From the NCBI RefSeq assembly GCF_018364065.1, contig NZ_JAGZMO010000002.1, positions 310,001 to 374,000 on the forward strand: a DNA stretch of 64,000 nucleotides, written 5' to 3'. Positions 16,291-24,699 of this stretch are shown one piece after another. The DNA comes from Veillonella sp. GTDB taxonomy: Bacteria > Bacillota > Negativicutes > Veillonellales > Veillonellaceae. Below the pieces are notes generated by a model. The model did not search any database and had not been told where the DNA came from. It worked only from the letters and a program-made list of their open reading frames with translations. The first letter of the stretch is position 1; each line of letters starts with the position of its first letter. Position numbers and translations under genes: made by a program.

Positions 16291-16956
16291 CTACACATTT
16301 CTGGACATGCAATCTCGCTGGCTACAGGAGGAGCATCCTCGTTTTGTCTGAATCGTTTCTCCCTTAGGCATGCAACCGATAATGGCGGTAACGGACTTTC
16401 TTGGAAATAATAAAAACGCATCAGTTACAGACAAACCGATAGTTTGAGTACCAATAATGTGAGCCAATTCTTTTTGAACGGTTAAATCCCAATTACCATA
16501 ACCAGGGCTAAAACGCCATGTTGTAGTATATCCCGCCTTGGCCGCCTCTTTTTTTATCAATTCATTCACTTGATCTGCTACTTGCTCTACTGCCGTTGTG
16601 GCTGCCGCATCAAGGAGTAGTCCTAAGGTATAATTGCCTTCTTTAAAGAGCTCTTCGCTGCGAATTTCCACACCTTCTCCAATGGTGACGGCCATCACAT
16701 AGACACGTTCCGATTTTTCCAGATGTTTGCGAATCACACTGCCTTCAATCTGTAATGGCGGATTGCTGCTTACAATCCCCGTCTCCGGATCATACGGATA
16801 TGCCTCATAAGTTCCCTGTGGCACCGCTGCCAACTGTACTTCCAAACAGGCATCGTTAACATAAGAATCAGGGAAGTCATCAGCATGTTTCAACCCTGCA
16901 TAACGTCGAACCTCTGCTGCGTTGATTCGTGGTAAACGCCCATTATACACTGCCAT
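16291..16956 (-). CDS. Stand-alone methionine synthase activation-domain protein
   Basis: A 221-aa protein resembling the vitamin B12-dependent methionine synthase activation domain, as in Thermotoga-type split MetH systems. Features seen: the N-terminal INAAEVRRYAGLK, VIRKHLEKSERVYVMAVTIG, the SAM-site-like RFSPGYGNWDL segment (family RxSPGYg), and a Cys-rich tail CSSCSQRDC. It would use SAM to remethylate oxidised cob(II)alamin on MetH. It is the first gene after the SAM-I riboswitch and lies 25 bp before metH, so the two halves of the enzyme are coexpressed. The Cys-rich end may bind metal or aid contact with MetH. Confidence 0.88.
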   Translation of the reverse strand: MAVYNGRLPRINAAEVRRYAGLKHADDFPDSYVNDACLEVQLAAVPQGTYEAYPYDPETGIVSSNPPLQIEGSVIRKHLEKSERVYVMAVTIGEGVEIRSEELFKEGNYTLGLLLDAAATTAVEQVADQVNELIKKEAAKAGYTTTWRFSPGYGNWDLTVQKELAHIIGTQTIGLSVTDAFLLFPRKSVTAIIGCMPKGETIQTKRGCSSCSQRDCMSRNV

Positions 16957-16973
16957 GTTAAGACCTCCTTTTC

Positions 16974-17058
16974 ATAATAACTTATACAACTTAATAACTT
17001 TTATAACATAACAACTTACACAACATAACAACTTATACAATATAACAACTTATACGAA
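16974..17058. repeat. Five tandem copies of a 17-bp unit
   Basis: Unit ATAACAACTTATACAAC, repeated head to tail at 16974, 16991, 17008, 17025 and 17042, with 0-5 changes per copy. It fills the leader between the riboswitch terminator and the ribosome site of the methionine operon. Confidence 0.85.
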
Positions 17059-17183
17059 AAAACCTCCATCTTCTACAAGACAGAGGACCTCTCCTTATCT
17101 GTCAGTTACCTGTTGGATGTAGCACCGCGCAAGGCCGGTTGCCGGACGTCACAGGGCCAAATCCCTCAGTCGCTCTTGATAAG
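17053..17183 (-). promoter_or_regulatory. SAM-I (S-box) riboswitch with terminator
   Basis: Read on the minus strand, the element starts CTTATCAAGAG and carries GACTGAGGGA, TTGGCCC, TGTGACGTCCGGCAACC and GGTGCTACATCC, the conserved S-box blocks in order. A terminator (CCTC..TCTT / AAGA..GGAGG and six T) follows at 17053-17084, and an alternative pairing with the P1 side is expected as antiterminator. High SAM should stop transcription of the MetH-activation gene, metH and metF. Confidence 0.96.
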
Positions 17184-17306
17184 GTCAATTATGATATTAT
17201 TTAAAATCGACGATAGTATGTAAAATTCTTTGGTTCCATCTAATTCTAATGATTTGTCGATTATAGCTCTATTAATAAACTAATTCAATCGAATTTCAAT
17301 AAAATA

Positions 17307-17335
17307 AGCATACTCTGTATAGCCTTTTATGTCAA
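17307..17335 (-). promoter_or_regulatory. Promoter of the methionine operon
   Basis: TTGACA (17335-17330), a 17-base spacer, then TATGCT (17312-17307) on the minus strand, about 125 bases ahead of the S-box. Confidence 0.65.
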
Positions 17336-17337
17336 TA

Positions 17338-17372
17338 AAAAAGCCGGTCTCAGAGGGAGACCGGCATATATG
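17338..17372 (-). terminator. Terminator after rsmG
   Basis: The stem GCCGGTCTC / GAGACCGGC with a 5-base loop is followed on the minus strand by a run of T. It closes the mnmE-mnmG-rsmG unit. Confidence 0.88.
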
Positions 17373-17417
17373 GAAATTATATATTTAGGTATAGATTATA
17401 TCTAGAACAAACGCCAA

Positions 17418-18164
17418 TTATTTCTCTAGGGGCTTTGTTTTAATGTCCTTCGGTTTGCGAGGATATTTCTTAGTGCAAGGTTTTACTTTCTTTACGTAAA
17501 TAATGGCTCGCTTATCATCTAACGTAGGTAAGGTTGCCATTTTTATATCTTCGATTTTGCCACCTAAAGTTTGTAGGGCAAAGTCGGAGCTCTTCACTTC
17601 TTCGTCGTAAATTGCACCTTTTAATGCCACCAAGTAACCGCCCACTTTTACATATGGCAAAGACCATTCCAACAGAATCGGCAAGCGTGCCACCGCACGA
17701 CTGGTTACGATATCATAGGCTTCTCTATGAGCTTCTGTATGAGCCATATCTTCAGCTCGTCCATGCAATGTTGCTACATTTTTCAAGCCCAATGTTTCAA
17801 TAACGCCCTGCAGAAAAGTCAGTCGCTTCTGTAATGAATCAAACAACGTGATTTTCAAGTCGGGACGCCAAATTGCCAATGGTATGCCCGGAAATCCGGC
17901 GCCTGTTCCCAAATCGAGAAGTGACGCGCCTTCTGTAAATACCGGACTCAGTGCTGTGAGCGAGTCTACCATATGCTTAACCGCCACTTCGTGAGGATCT
18001 GTAATAGCCGTCAAATTCAAGTGTTTATTCGTTTCAATGAGTAATTCGTAATAATCAGTAAACTGCTCCAGCTGCCGCTCTGTCGCTTCAAATCCGGCCG
18101 CCTTCAGCTGTACCTGTAAATTATCGGTGAAGTTAAGCTCTTGATTCAATGCTTCACTTGTCAT
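17418..18164 (-). CDS. rsmG: 16S rRNA (guanine527-N7) methyltransferase RsmG
   Basis: A 248-aa SAM-dependent methyltransferase that modifies G527 of 16S rRNA. The SAM-binding signature LLDLGTGAGFPGIPLAIW is clear, followed by the acidic strand-end ITLFDSLQKRLTFL and the VTSRAVARL motif typical of GidB. The C-terminal 20 residues are a Lys/Pro-rich tail. The start was set at ATG 18164 behind AAAGGAG; an in-frame GTG eight codons upstream overlaps that site. It is last in the mnmE-mnmG-rsmG cluster. Confidence 0.94.
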   Translation of the reverse strand: MTSEALNQELNFTDNLQVQLKAAGFEATERQLEQFTDYYELLIETNKHLNLTAITDPHEVAVKHMVDSLTALSPVFTEGASLLDLGTGAGFPGIPLAIWRPDLKITLFDSLQKRLTFLQGVIETLGLKNVATLHGRAEDMAHTEAHREAYDIVTSRAVARLPILLEWSLPYVKVGGYLVALKGAIYDEEVKSSDFALQTLGGKIEDIKMATLPTLDDKRAIIYVKKVKPCTKKYPRKPKDIKTKPLEK

Positions 18165-18228
18165 CGTTGATAACTCCTTTCTTATCACAAATTACATCGT
18201 TTTTCAAGATTCTTGTTAATTATCTTGA

Positions 18229-20103
18229 TTATTCCTGGTCACGGCGATATTGTTCCAATTGAATCAACAATACGGAAATATCTGCCGGAGAAACACCGGA
18301 AATGCGGCTGGCCTGGCCAATTGAATGAGGTTTAATCTTATTCAATTTCTGTTTAGCTTCTAAGGAAATCCCCTTCATGGAATCATAATCCCAATCCATA
18401 GGGATGATTTTTTCTTCCAATTTACGAACTTTAGCCACTTGTTCCATCTGTTTCTTAATATATCCTTCGTAGGTAATCATAATGTCGATTTCTTCTTCCA
18501 CATCAGGACTGAAACGTTGTAAGCCAAAGGCTTCCGCCACGTCGCCATAGGATAATTCATTACGTTTTACCAGGTCATACGCCTTAATACCGGTCTTAAT
18601 AGGGGCCGTTCCCATTTTTTCCAATAATTCCTGCACTTCTGCAGACGGATTGATAGACTTTTCATTCAAGCCGGCCAAACCTTCTTCAATGCGTGCTTTT
18701 TTATTCAAGAAACGTTGGTAACGTTCTTCTGTTACTAAGCCGATATCATAGCCCTTTTGGGTCAAGCGCATGTCCGCATTATCCTGACGAAGAAGCAGAC
18801 GATATTCGCTGCGGCTGGTCATCATGCGGTATGGTTCATGGGTCCCCTTCGTTACCAAGTCATCGATAAGTACACCGATATACGCTTCGGAACGGGATAA
18901 AATAAATGGCTCTTTACCTTCTAAATACAAGGCCGCGTTAATACCTGCAATAAGGCCCTGTGCAGCCGCTTCTTCATAGCCGGATGTACCGTTAGCCTGA
19001 CCGGCGGAGTATAAGCCTTTTACAGACATAACCTGTAAGGCCGGAGAAAGCTGTAACGGATCTAAGCAGTCATATTCGATTGCATAGGCCGGACGCATAA
19101 TTTCTACATTTTCCAAGCCAGGAATGGTGCGGAGGAATTTGTACTGCACATCGATTGGAAGGCTGGTACTCATGCCCTGTACATACATTTCATTCGTATG
19201 ATTTCCTTCCGGTTCCACGAAGAGCTGATGACGGCTCTTATCGCTGAAACGTACTACCTTATCTTCAATGGATGGGCAATAACGAGGGCCTGTACCTTCG
19301 ATAATGCCGGTGTACATAGGCGCACGGTCCAAATTGGAGCGAATAATTTCATGCGTTTCGTCATTTGTATACGTTAACCAGCAAATTTGTTCATTGCGGT
19401 CGGTCCAATCGGACATGAAGGAGAAAGCACGGTACATGGAGTCGCCGGGCTGTTCCGTCATGTGGTCCAATGTTAATGTTCTCTTATCGACGCGAGCCGG
19501 TGTACCGGTTTTAAAACGCATCAATTCAATGCCGTGTTTACGCAAGGAATCAGATAAAAGTTCCGCCGTACGCTGACCGTTAGGGCCGCCGGTATACGTT
19601 AATTCGCCGGTAATAATTTTACCTTTCAAATAGGTACCGGTACATAAAATGATAGCTTTCGCTTCGTACACTTCACCTAATTCGCCTAAAATCCCTTTAA
19701 CTTCGCCATCTTCGATGAGGACTTCGTTTACCATAATCTGCTTCACATTCAGATTATCCGTATTTTCAAGGGTTTCCTTCATCAGGCGCTGATATGCCAC
19801 CTTGTCGGACTGAGCGCGCAAAGAATGAACGGCAGGACCTTTCCCTGTGTTAAGCATGCGCATCTGAATCGCTGTAGCATCCGCATTAATCGCCATTTGA
19901 CCGCCCAGCGCATCCAGTTCATACACTAAATGGCTTTTGCCCGGACCGCCTACGGCCGGATTACAAGGCATTAATGCAATATTATCTAAATTAAGTGTGG
20001 CCATCAATGTACGATGACCCATGCGTGCTGCCGCCAGAGCGGCTTCACAACCGGCATGACCGCCACCGATGACAATCACATCATATGTGTCCACTGTATA
20101 CAT
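18229..20103 (-). CDS. mnmG: tRNA uridine-5-carboxymethylaminomethyl synthesis enzyme MnmG (GidA)
   Basis: A 624-aa FAD protein that, with MnmE, installs the cmnm5 group on wobble U34 of certain tRNAs. The N-terminal dinucleotide fold VIGGGHAGCEAA (11-22) is followed by the GidA signatures PCNPAVGGPGKSHLV and GQANGTSGYEEAAAQG, and the EPYRMMTSRSEYRLLLRQDNAD helical region. The C-terminal MnmE-contact domain is complete. Length is normal. It stands between mnmE and rsmG, the classic origin-proximal Firmicute cluster. Confidence 0.96.
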   Translation of the reverse strand: MYTVDTYDVIVIGGGHAGCEAALAAARMGHRTLMATLNLDNIALMPCNPAVGGPGKSHLVYELDALGGQMAINADATAIQMRMLNTGKGPAVHSLRAQSDKVAYQRLMKETLENTDNLNVKQIMVNEVLIEDGEVKGILGELGEVYEAKAIILCTGTYLKGKIITGELTYTGGPNGQRTAELLSDSLRKHGIELMRFKTGTPARVDKRTLTLDHMTEQPGDSMYRAFSFMSDWTDRNEQICWLTYTNDETHEIIRSNLDRAPMYTGIIEGTGPRYCPSIEDKVVRFSDKSRHQLFVEPEGNHTNEMYVQGMSTSLPIDVQYKFLRTIPGLENVEIMRPAYAIEYDCLDPLQLSPALQVMSVKGLYSAGQANGTSGYEEAAAQGLIAGINAALYLEGKEPFILSRSEAYIGVLIDDLVTKGTHEPYRMMTSRSEYRLLLRQDNADMRLTQKGYDIGLVTEERYQRFLNKKARIEEGLAGLNEKSINPSAEVQELLEKMGTAPIKTGIKAYDLVKRNELSYGDVAEAFGLQRFSPDVEEEIDIMITYEGYIKKQMEQVAKVRKLEEKIIPMDWDYDSMKGISLEAKQKLNKIKPHSIGQASRISGVSPADISVLLIQLEQYRRDQE

Positions 20104-20232
20104 AGTTTCTCCTACTTTACTCTCATATGGAATCTTACATAAAATTCCCTAACAATTAGAACTTAGCTATTACCTCAACCTATCCTAATTATATCATTCG
20201 TATCAGTTTATGTTTCCAAAAAGAAAAACAGA

Positions 20233-21621
20233 TTATTTACCTAAACAGAAACGGGAAAACAGTTCATCCACCAAGGATTCTCGCAAGCTGTCCCCGTTGA
20301 TGTCACCCAAGCGTTCCCAAGCGCTGCGAATGTCTGTCACAACGAAGTCTACGGCCATGCCCATTTCAATATTGGACAATGCCTGCTCCAACTGTGCTTT
20401 CGCCTCTTCCATCAAGGTAATATGACGCACATTGCTGAGAAGTGCCTCATTGCTCTGACTTACAGTACCGCCAAAGACAAGGTCTTTCACCACTTGCGCC
20501 AAAATATCCATCCCTTCGCCCTGTGCCGCACTGATAGGAGCAATCATGGAAAACTCGCCTAACTGTGCAATGTCAGCGATGGTAATAACGGAACCCTTAT
20601 CGGACTTATTTAGGAATACGATTGTATGGTCGCCGGATGCTTCCACTAAAATCTCTCGTTCCTCTTCTGTAAGGCCCTTGGACGCATCCACAACACACAC
20701 AATAATCTGTGCCGTTTCCAGGTATTCTTTCGCCCGGTCTACGCCGAGTTTTTCTACTACGTCTTCTGTATCGCGAATCCCTGCCGTATCTACAAGACGC
20801 ACAGGAATCCCTTCAATAGTGATGGACTCTTCAATACTGTCTCGCGTTGTGCCCGGAATATCCGTTACAATGGCGCGATTTTCGCGGAGCAACGCATTCA
20901 TCAGGCTGGATTTGCCCGCATTCGGCGAGCCTACAATGGCCGTTAAAATACCGTCACGAAGCAGACGGCCCCGATTGGCTGTCGCCAATAGCTGTTGCAT
21001 CTGTTCATAAATAGGTTTCAATTTCTGACCTGTTTCTTCCAAGGTCAATTCTTCGATGTCTTCTTCCGGATAGTCGATTGTTACTTCCAGTTGTGCCACC
21101 AAGTTCAATAGCTCTTCCCGCAAATTGCGGATCAGTCTTGCCAATGTCCCATCTAACTGATTCACCGCTACAGATAAGGATTTTTCAGATTTTGCCTCTA
21201 TAATATCTATAATAGCTTCCGCCTGAGTCAAATCGATACGGCCATTTAAGAAGGCACGTTTCGTAAACTCACCGGGTTCCGCCAAGCGGGCACCCTGTCG
21301 AAGCAGTAATTTCAAAATTTCACGTACTACTACAATACCGCCGTGGCACTGTATTTCCACTACATCCTCCGCCGTGAACGAATGAGGTCCCTTCATCAAC
21401 AAAAGGAGCACTTCATCCAATACCTGGTCGTTTTCGTGAGGATTGTATATCTTACCATATTGAATGGTTCTATTTTGACGATTTACAAGTAAATCGGTTT
21501 GACTGTCTTTATATATAGAATTCACTATATCAAAGCTTTTTTGGCCGCTTACGCGAATAATACCCACCCCTCCGGTTCCGGGAGGCGTTGCAATCGCGGC
21601 AATGGTATCTTCTGTGTACAT
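20233..21621 (-). CDS. mnmE: tRNA modification GTPase MnmE (TrmE)
   Basis: A 462-aa GTPase partner of MnmG. The N-terminal folate-binding domain (IAAIATPPGTGGVGIIRVSG) is followed by a helical domain and an inserted G domain with G1 GSPNAGKSS, G3 DTAGIRDTED and G4 NKSD. The C-terminal FCLGK carries the conserved Cys. All catalytic elements are present. ATG 21621 follows AGGAG. It is preceded by the terminator of jag, so it probably has its own promoter. Confidence 0.96.
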   Translation of the reverse strand: MYTEDTIAAIATPPGTGGVGIIRVSGQKSFDIVNSIYKDSQTDLLVNRQNRTIQYGKIYNPHENDQVLDEVLLLLMKGPHSFTAEDVVEIQCHGGIVVVREILKLLLRQGARLAEPGEFTKRAFLNGRIDLTQAEAIIDIIEAKSEKSLSVAVNQLDGTLARLIRNLREELLNLVAQLEVTIDYPEEDIEELTLEETGQKLKPIYEQMQQLLATANRGRLLRDGILTAIVGSPNAGKSSLMNALLRENRAIVTDIPGTTRDSIEESITIEGIPVRLVDTAGIRDTEDVVEKLGVDRAKEYLETAQIIVCVVDASKGLTEEEREILVEASGDHTIVFLNKSDKGSVITIADIAQLGEFSMIAPISAAQGEGMDILAQVVKDLVFGGTVSQSNEALLSNVRHITLMEEAKAQLEQALSNIEMGMAVDFVVTDIRSAWERLGDINGDSLRESLVDELFSRFCLGK

Positions 21622-21656
21622 AGTATAACTCCTATATAAACATACTATTTAAAAAT

Positions 21657-21682
21657 AAAACCCGATCAAAGATCGGGTTTTA
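21657..21682 (-). terminator. Terminator after jag
   Basis: AAAACCCGATC / GATCGGGTTTT stem with a 3-base loop, followed on the minus strand by T-rich sequence. It separates jag from mnmE. Confidence 0.88.
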
Positions 21683-21685
21683 ACT

Positions 21686-22471
21686 TTATCGCTTATACGC
21701 AATTACGATATGACGATATGGTTCTTCCCCTTCACTGTCTGTTACAATGTGAGGATCATTTTGTAGGGTTAAGTGAATCACTTTACGCTCAAAAGCGCTC
21801 ATAGGTTCCAACGCAATTTTTTGACGGTTGCGTTTAACCTTGGAAGCCAATCGCTTGGCTAAGTTTACGAGCGTCTCTTCCCGACGAGCTCGATAGTTTT
21901 CCACATCCACTACGATGTAGCAACGACCGGCTGATTCTTTGTTAGCTACCAAGTTTGTTAAGTACTGGATAGCATCTAAGGTTTGACCATGTTTACCGAT
22001 CAAAATTCCCAGTTCTTCACCGTGAATCTGATAGGTGATCTTATCAGCGGTCATCATTTTTTCAATTTGAACGGTTAAGCCCATTTTGGCAAACATATCA
22101 TTCAAAAATTGTTTTCCTTTATCGGCAATCTGAATTTGCTCTTCCTTGGAAAGGCTTGGTTTAGCATCTTTCTTTGGAGCTGTTTCCACTTCATCAGCTA
22201 CTTCAGAGGAAACAACAGGCTCTTCAGATTTAGCAGCCGGAATCACATCTTCTTTCACTGCAGATTCAACTACAGTTTCAGATTCGGATTCAGCAGCTTC
22301 TTCAAAATAAATACGGATTAATGCATCGCGGCGACCGAAACCGAGGAATCCGCCTGCCGGCTCTTCCAACACTTTCGTGTCTACAACTACTTTACCTTCA
22401 CTGGCCAGTTGAGCTTTTCCTTTAGCAATTGCATCTTCAACCGTTTTTGCTGAAATCTCAATAAAATCCAT
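21686..22471 (-). CDS. jag: RNA-binding protein Jag/KhpB (SpoIIIJ-associated)
   Basis: A 261-aa Jag/KhpB. The N-terminal Jag_N domain (about 1-50, IEISAKTVEDAIAKG and EPAGGFLGFGRRDALI) is joined by an acidic Glu/Val-rich linker (about 57-105) to a KH domain (GEELGILIGKHGQTLDAIQYL; the GKHG is the RNA-binding loop) and an R3H domain (near REETLVNLAKRLA and EPMSAFERKVIHL). In Gram-positives it forms an RNA-binding complex with KhpA that affects cell elongation. It is immediately downstream of yidC (2-base gap), the conserved spoIIIJ-jag pairing. Confidence 0.94.
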   Translation of the reverse strand: MDFIEISAKTVEDAIAKGKAQLASEGKVVVDTKVLEEPAGGFLGFGRRDALIRIYFEEAAESESETVVESAVKEDVIPAAKSEEPVVSSEVADEVETAPKKDAKPSLSKEEQIQIADKGKQFLNDMFAKMGLTVQIEKMMTADKITYQIHGEELGILIGKHGQTLDAIQYLTNLVANKESAGRCYIVVDVENYRARREETLVNLAKRLASKVKRNRQKIALEPMSAFERKVIHLTLQNDPHIVTDSEGEEPYRHIVIAYKR

Positions 22472-22473
22472 AA

Positions 22474-23130
22474 TTAATTCTCCTTATTATCGTTACGATA
22501 GATAAAGAATTGCTGAATCATTTGGAATATATTGGACACAACCCAGTATATAACCAAACCACTAGCGAAGTTCAAACTGATATAACCAATAAACAACGGC
22601 ATGAAAATCTGCATGATTCGTTGTTGCCCTGCAGCAGCACCGGTTGCGGAACTGCCACTTTGTTTACTCATAATATAAGTAGACAAGGCACTGAGTATTG
22701 GTAAAATATACAGATGATCCGGCACACTGAGGCTTGGCAACCATAAGAAGTTTTCGTAACCTGCTTCATATGGGAAATCGCGAAGGGCATAGAAAATTGC
22801 AATAAGGAACGGCATCTGTACAATCAATGGTAAACAACCGGATAACGGATTGATACCAAGCTCTTTGTAAAGACGACCCATTTCTTCCTGTAATTTCTTA
22901 GGATCATTCTTGTACTTGTTTTGAAGTTCTTTAATCTTCGGCTGTAAGGCTTGCATACCGCGCATAGATTTAATTTGTTTTACTGTAAGAGGCGATAAGA
23001 TTGCTTTAATTACAATCGTAAGCAAAATAATCGCAATGCCGTAGCTTGGAATCCCGATAGCTTTTGTAAAGTCGAAACTGTACATAACCAGGGATTGCAT
23101 AAATTCAACTAATGCGTCAAAGATTCCCAA
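22474..23130 (-). CDS. yidC: Membrane protein insertase YidC (SpoIIIJ/OxaA)
   Basis: A 218-aa YidC of the short Firmicute type with no large periplasmic P1 domain. Five hydrophobic segments are seen, with the coiled-coil C1 loop TVKQIKSMRGMQALQPKIKE between the first two and the conserved INPLSGCLPLIVQMPFLIA block after it. The start is a TTG at 23130 behind AGGAG. No lipobox is apparent at the N-terminus, unlike Bacillus SpoIIIJ. It inserts proteins alongside Sec and sits in the rpmH-rnpA-yidD-yidC-jag cluster. Confidence 0.95.
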   Translation of the reverse strand: MGIFDALVEFMQSLVMYSFDFTKAIGIPSYGIAIILLTIVIKAILSPLTVKQIKSMRGMQALQPKIKELQNKYKNDPKKLQEEMGRLYKELGINPLSGCLPLIVQMPFLIAIFYALRDFPYEAGYENFLWLPSLSVPDHLYILPILSALSTYIMSKQSGSSATGAAAGQQRIMQIFMPLFIGYISLNFASGLVIYWVVSNIFQMIQQFFIYRNDNKEN

Positions 23131-23250
23131 TTGTCTTCTCCTATATTGAGTCTAATGTGACGTATCCTATCCTTTACATGTCCATATCTCGTTATGGTAT
23201 GGTCTATATTTCATCCATACAGACACTTCGGCATTTCCAAAACTGTGCTA

Positions 23251-23481
23251 TTAAGGTAATGGATCGTAGCCTCCCTTATGCCAAGGGTGACATTTTAAAA
23301 TCCGTTTAATTCCTAAATAGCTGCCTTTAAAAGGACCATATTTGCGTAATGCATCTAAAGTATACGTCGAACAGGTGGGATAAAAACGACAGGATTGCAG
23401 TTTTAATGGCGAAATACAATATCGATACAATTGGACCAGGCCAATCAATATCAGATTGATTGCATATGTTATATACCTCAT
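23251..23481 (-). CDS. yidD: Membrane protein insertion efficiency factor YidD
   Basis: A 76-aa YidD. After a short amphipathic N-terminus it reads YRYCISPLKLQSCRFYPTCS, TYTLDALRKYGPFKG and LKCHPWHKGGYDP, which are the family signatures with the three conserved cysteines. It lies between rnpA (22 bp) and yidC (about 120 bp), the usual order. Confidence 0.95.
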   Translation of the reverse strand: MRYITYAINLILIGLVQLYRYCISPLKLQSCRFYPTCSTYTLDALRKYGPFKGSYLGIKRILKCHPWHKGGYDPLP

Positions 23482-23503
23482 AGAACTACCTCTTTATAAG
23501 CGC

Positions 23504-23872
23504 TTACGCCTTAGTGCTCTTCAGCAATTTGCACTTTCTAAAAAGATACATCAGCTCTTTACAGGCCTCTTCATAGGTTGCTTTGCTCAGTTTAGCCCGA
23601 CCCACTACGACAATGGCATACCCTTCTTTCAGTTTATGCTGATTCAGGCGATATACTTCCTTCATCAGTCGCCGCGCACGATTGCGCTCCACGGCGCCGC
23701 CTACCTTTTTACCTGTTACGAAACCGATCCGGGTGGACTGCTTCGCTACGGGCATACGATAGACTACGCACAAACGACCTACTTCATAGGTACCATGTCT
23801 ATAGACAAGACGATATTCATTATTTTTACGAATTCTTCGTGCTTTATCTAAGCCATATGTTACTTCGTTCAT
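23504..23872 (-). CDS. rnpA: Ribonuclease P protein component RnpA
   Basis: A 122-aa basic protein subunit of RNase P. The central RNR motif is present as VGGAVERNRARRLMKEVYR, with the N-terminal RIRKNNEYRLVYRHG and KQSTRIGFVTGKKVG. It partners the catalytic RNA, which is not in this window. It is separated from rpmH by a hairpin that may attenuate transcription. Confidence 0.95.
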   Translation of the reverse strand: MNEVTYGLDKARRIRKNNEYRLVYRHGTYEVGRLCVVYRMPVAKQSTRIGFVTGKKVGGAVERNRARRLMKEVYRLNQHKLKEGYAIVVVGRAKLSKATYEEACKELMYLFRKCKLLKSTKA

Positions 23873-23902
23873 TCTTACATCCTATGCCATTATGAATAGA
23901 AA

Positions 23903-23928
23903 AACTTGGCAGCAGCGCCAAGTTTTTT
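23903..23928 (-). terminator. Hairpin between rpmH and rnpA (attenuator-like)
   Basis: AACTTGGC / GCCAAGTT with a 6-base loop and a T run on each side. Its position inside the operon suggests partial termination that lowers rnpA relative to rpmH. Confidence 0.7.
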
Positions 23929-23950
23929 CTCCTGCCTAAAAGCTATTATA

Positions 23951-24085
23951 TTATGCAGATAATTTCTTTCTGCCTTTAGCACGACGTCTTTTCAATACAA
24001 GACGACCGCCAATAGTCTTCATACGTTCACGGAAACCATGAGTACGTTTTCTCCAAAGCGTATTTGGTTGGTAAGTACGTTTCAT
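23951..24085 (-). CDS. rpmH: Ribosomal protein L34
   Basis: A 44-aa L34, MKRTYQPNTLWRKRTHGF then RERMKTIGGR and a basic C-terminus (KRRRAKGRKKLSA), matching the family along its whole length. ATG 24085 has an AAGGAGG site upstream. It is the first gene of the rpmH-rnpA-yidD-yidC-jag cluster, diverging from dnaA. Confidence 0.97.
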   Translation of the reverse strand: MKRTYQPNTLWRKRTHGFRERMKTIGGRLVLKRRRAKGRKKLSA

Positions 24086-24140
24086 GTATAAAACACCTCC
24101 TTGAGATTGGTCTAGTAATTACTTATACCATAACAGTATA

Positions 24141-24169
24141 AGTATAAGTATAAAGGCCTGTTCTGTCAA
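24141..24169 (-). promoter_or_regulatory. Promoter of rpmH
   Basis: TTGACA (24169-24164), 17 bases, TATACT (24146-24141) on the minus strand, about 55 bases before the rpmH start. Close to the sigma-70 consensus. Confidence 0.8.
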
Positions 24170-24413
24170 TACTTTCCGCCACTTTTTCCCGCCTATTCTC
24201 CTTATATATACTATTATATTATAATTTACCACAACCCGGTCAAAGGCCATTGTCATTCATTTTGAAAAAGCAATTATAAAATCTCATATTCACATGTATT
24301 TTTTTCATGCTCTATATAGTATAAAATTTGTTAAATCTAACTCTTCATATACAAAATAGCACAAAGAGCTCCGATTTATGCACAGTCAAGAAGGTGTGCA
24401 TATGTAATACGCC

Positions 24414-24442
24414 ATGACAAGGCCGGGCTTTTCTGTTAGAAT
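24414..24442 (+). promoter_or_regulatory. Likely promoter of dnaA
   Basis: ATGACA (24414-24419), 17 bases, TAGAAT (24437-24442), about 250 bases upstream of dnaA and ahead of the DnaA boxes at 24517-24638, allowing autoregulation. Confidence 0.55.
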
Positions 24443-24516
24443 ATAAGGGAAAAGAAAAGAAACTATATGAGTAAGAATTTACATATATGTGAGTATATTA
24501 ATAGGTTATAAACAAG

Positions 24517-24638
24517 ATATACACAACTTATGCACTTGTTATCCACAGTACGGTCAAGATGTGTAAGAAGCCCGTGTTTAACGCTTGTAATAACCTTTTT
24601 CTTTGTCTTTTTTTGTAGATTTTAAAAAGTTATACACA
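24517..24638 (+). promoter_or_regulatory. DnaA boxes upstream of dnaA
   Basis: ATATACACA (24517-24525), a perfect TTATCCACA (24539-24547) and TTATACACA (24630-24638) match the 9-mer TTATNCACA. They lie in the dnaA leader and resemble the upstream half of a two-part origin or an autoregulatory region. The remainder of the gap 24170-24693 is AT-rich with no gene. Confidence 0.75.
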
Positions 24639-24699
24639 GTTTTTTATAATTTATAATTAAAGATATTCACATATATCTAACTCTTGGAAAGGAATGTCT

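Noticed and set aside
16266..16421. Longer MetH start 52 codons upstream
   Set aside because: The extension overlaps the coding end of the activation-domain gene, has no ribosome site and matches no MetH sequence; ATG 16265 with GAGAGG is preferred.
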